NCBI GenBank assembly: GCA_947177515.1
Contig: CAMWUU010000234.1
Location: 1-5,912 of the forward strand
From: an uncultured Lachnospiraceae bacterium
GTDB lineage: Bacteria > Bacillota > Clostridia > Lachnospirales > Lachnospiraceae
DNA length: 5,912 nucleotides
Direction of reading: 5' to 3'
In this document: positions 5,859-5,912 of the stretch, one piece after another
Position numbering within the stretch: position 1 is the first letter of the stretch
How the letters are laid out: the number at the start of each line of letters is the position of its first letter
Notes under the pieces: generated by a model
Seen by the model: only the letters and a program-made list of their open reading frames with translations
What the model was told of the DNA's origin: nothing
The model's database searches: none
Translations under genes and position numbers: made by a program

Positions 5859-5912
5859 AGTTCCGCATCCGCCCTCCCAGTACCCTTTTTCTAACAGCGT
5901 GCTTTTTCTCCG
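5859..5912. repeat. Second tandem unit of the 108-bp repeat, cut by the window edge
   Basis: All 54 bases from 5859 to the end are identical to 5751-5804. This gives a tandem repeat of period 108 bp. How many further units follow beyond the right edge is unknown. Perfect identity suggests recent duplication or ongoing homogenisation, in contrast to the diverged copies in the two other arg spacers. Confidence 0.85.

Overview
The window looks like a chromosomal stretch of a Gram-positive Clostridia-type bacterium, most likely a member of the Lachnospiraceae. This rests on the purine-rich Shine-Dalgarno sites (AGGAGG, AAGGAG), the protein flavour (a long-type Xaa-Pro aminopeptidase, a DUF3006-like peptide, an ArgJ with NMCTML at its cleavage site) and the moderate GC content. 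The taxon is an inference; no rRNA or other marker is present. All six genes are on the minus strand, so the window reads biologically from right to left.

Right half (about 5912 to 2145): argJ, argB and argD, three consecutive arginine-biosynthesis genes. ArgJ makes N-acetylglutamate by transferring acetyl from N-acetylornithine. ArgB phosphorylates N-acetylglutamate. ArgD makes N-acetylornithine by transamination. Together they give most of the acetyl-recycling route to ornithine; the reductase argC is not in the window and would be expected upstream, beyond the right edge. ArgB carries the sequence marks of the arginine-inhibited type, so feedback control at that step is likely.

The most unusual content lies in the spacers of this cluster. 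A 108-bp unit capable of forming a long hairpin occurs in tandem upstream of argJ: one complete copy plus 54 identical bases of the next copy, cut by the window edge. A shorter, diverged copy with a 14-bp perfect stem fills the argJ-argB spacer, and a more decayed full-length copy fills the argB-argD spacer. Each spacer has the same layout, reading in the gene direction: a partial unit next to the upstream stop codon (or the window edge), a complete unit, then the ribosome-binding site of the next gene. On the plus strand the hairpin is followed by a T tract, which is antisense to the genes.

Middle (2144 to 1061): purC (SAICAR synthase, purine biosynthesis) has its own candidate promoter, a leader of roughly 110 nt with possible alternative pairings, and a good rho-independent terminator after its stop codon.

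Left end (999 to 1): a 60-residue DUF3006-like protein is followed after 4 bp by a Xaa-Pro aminopeptidase gene. The aminopeptidase gene runs off the left edge after 270 codons, so its metal-binding catalytic domain is outside the window. No rRNA, tRNA, CRISPR array, insertion sequence or phage gene was seen.
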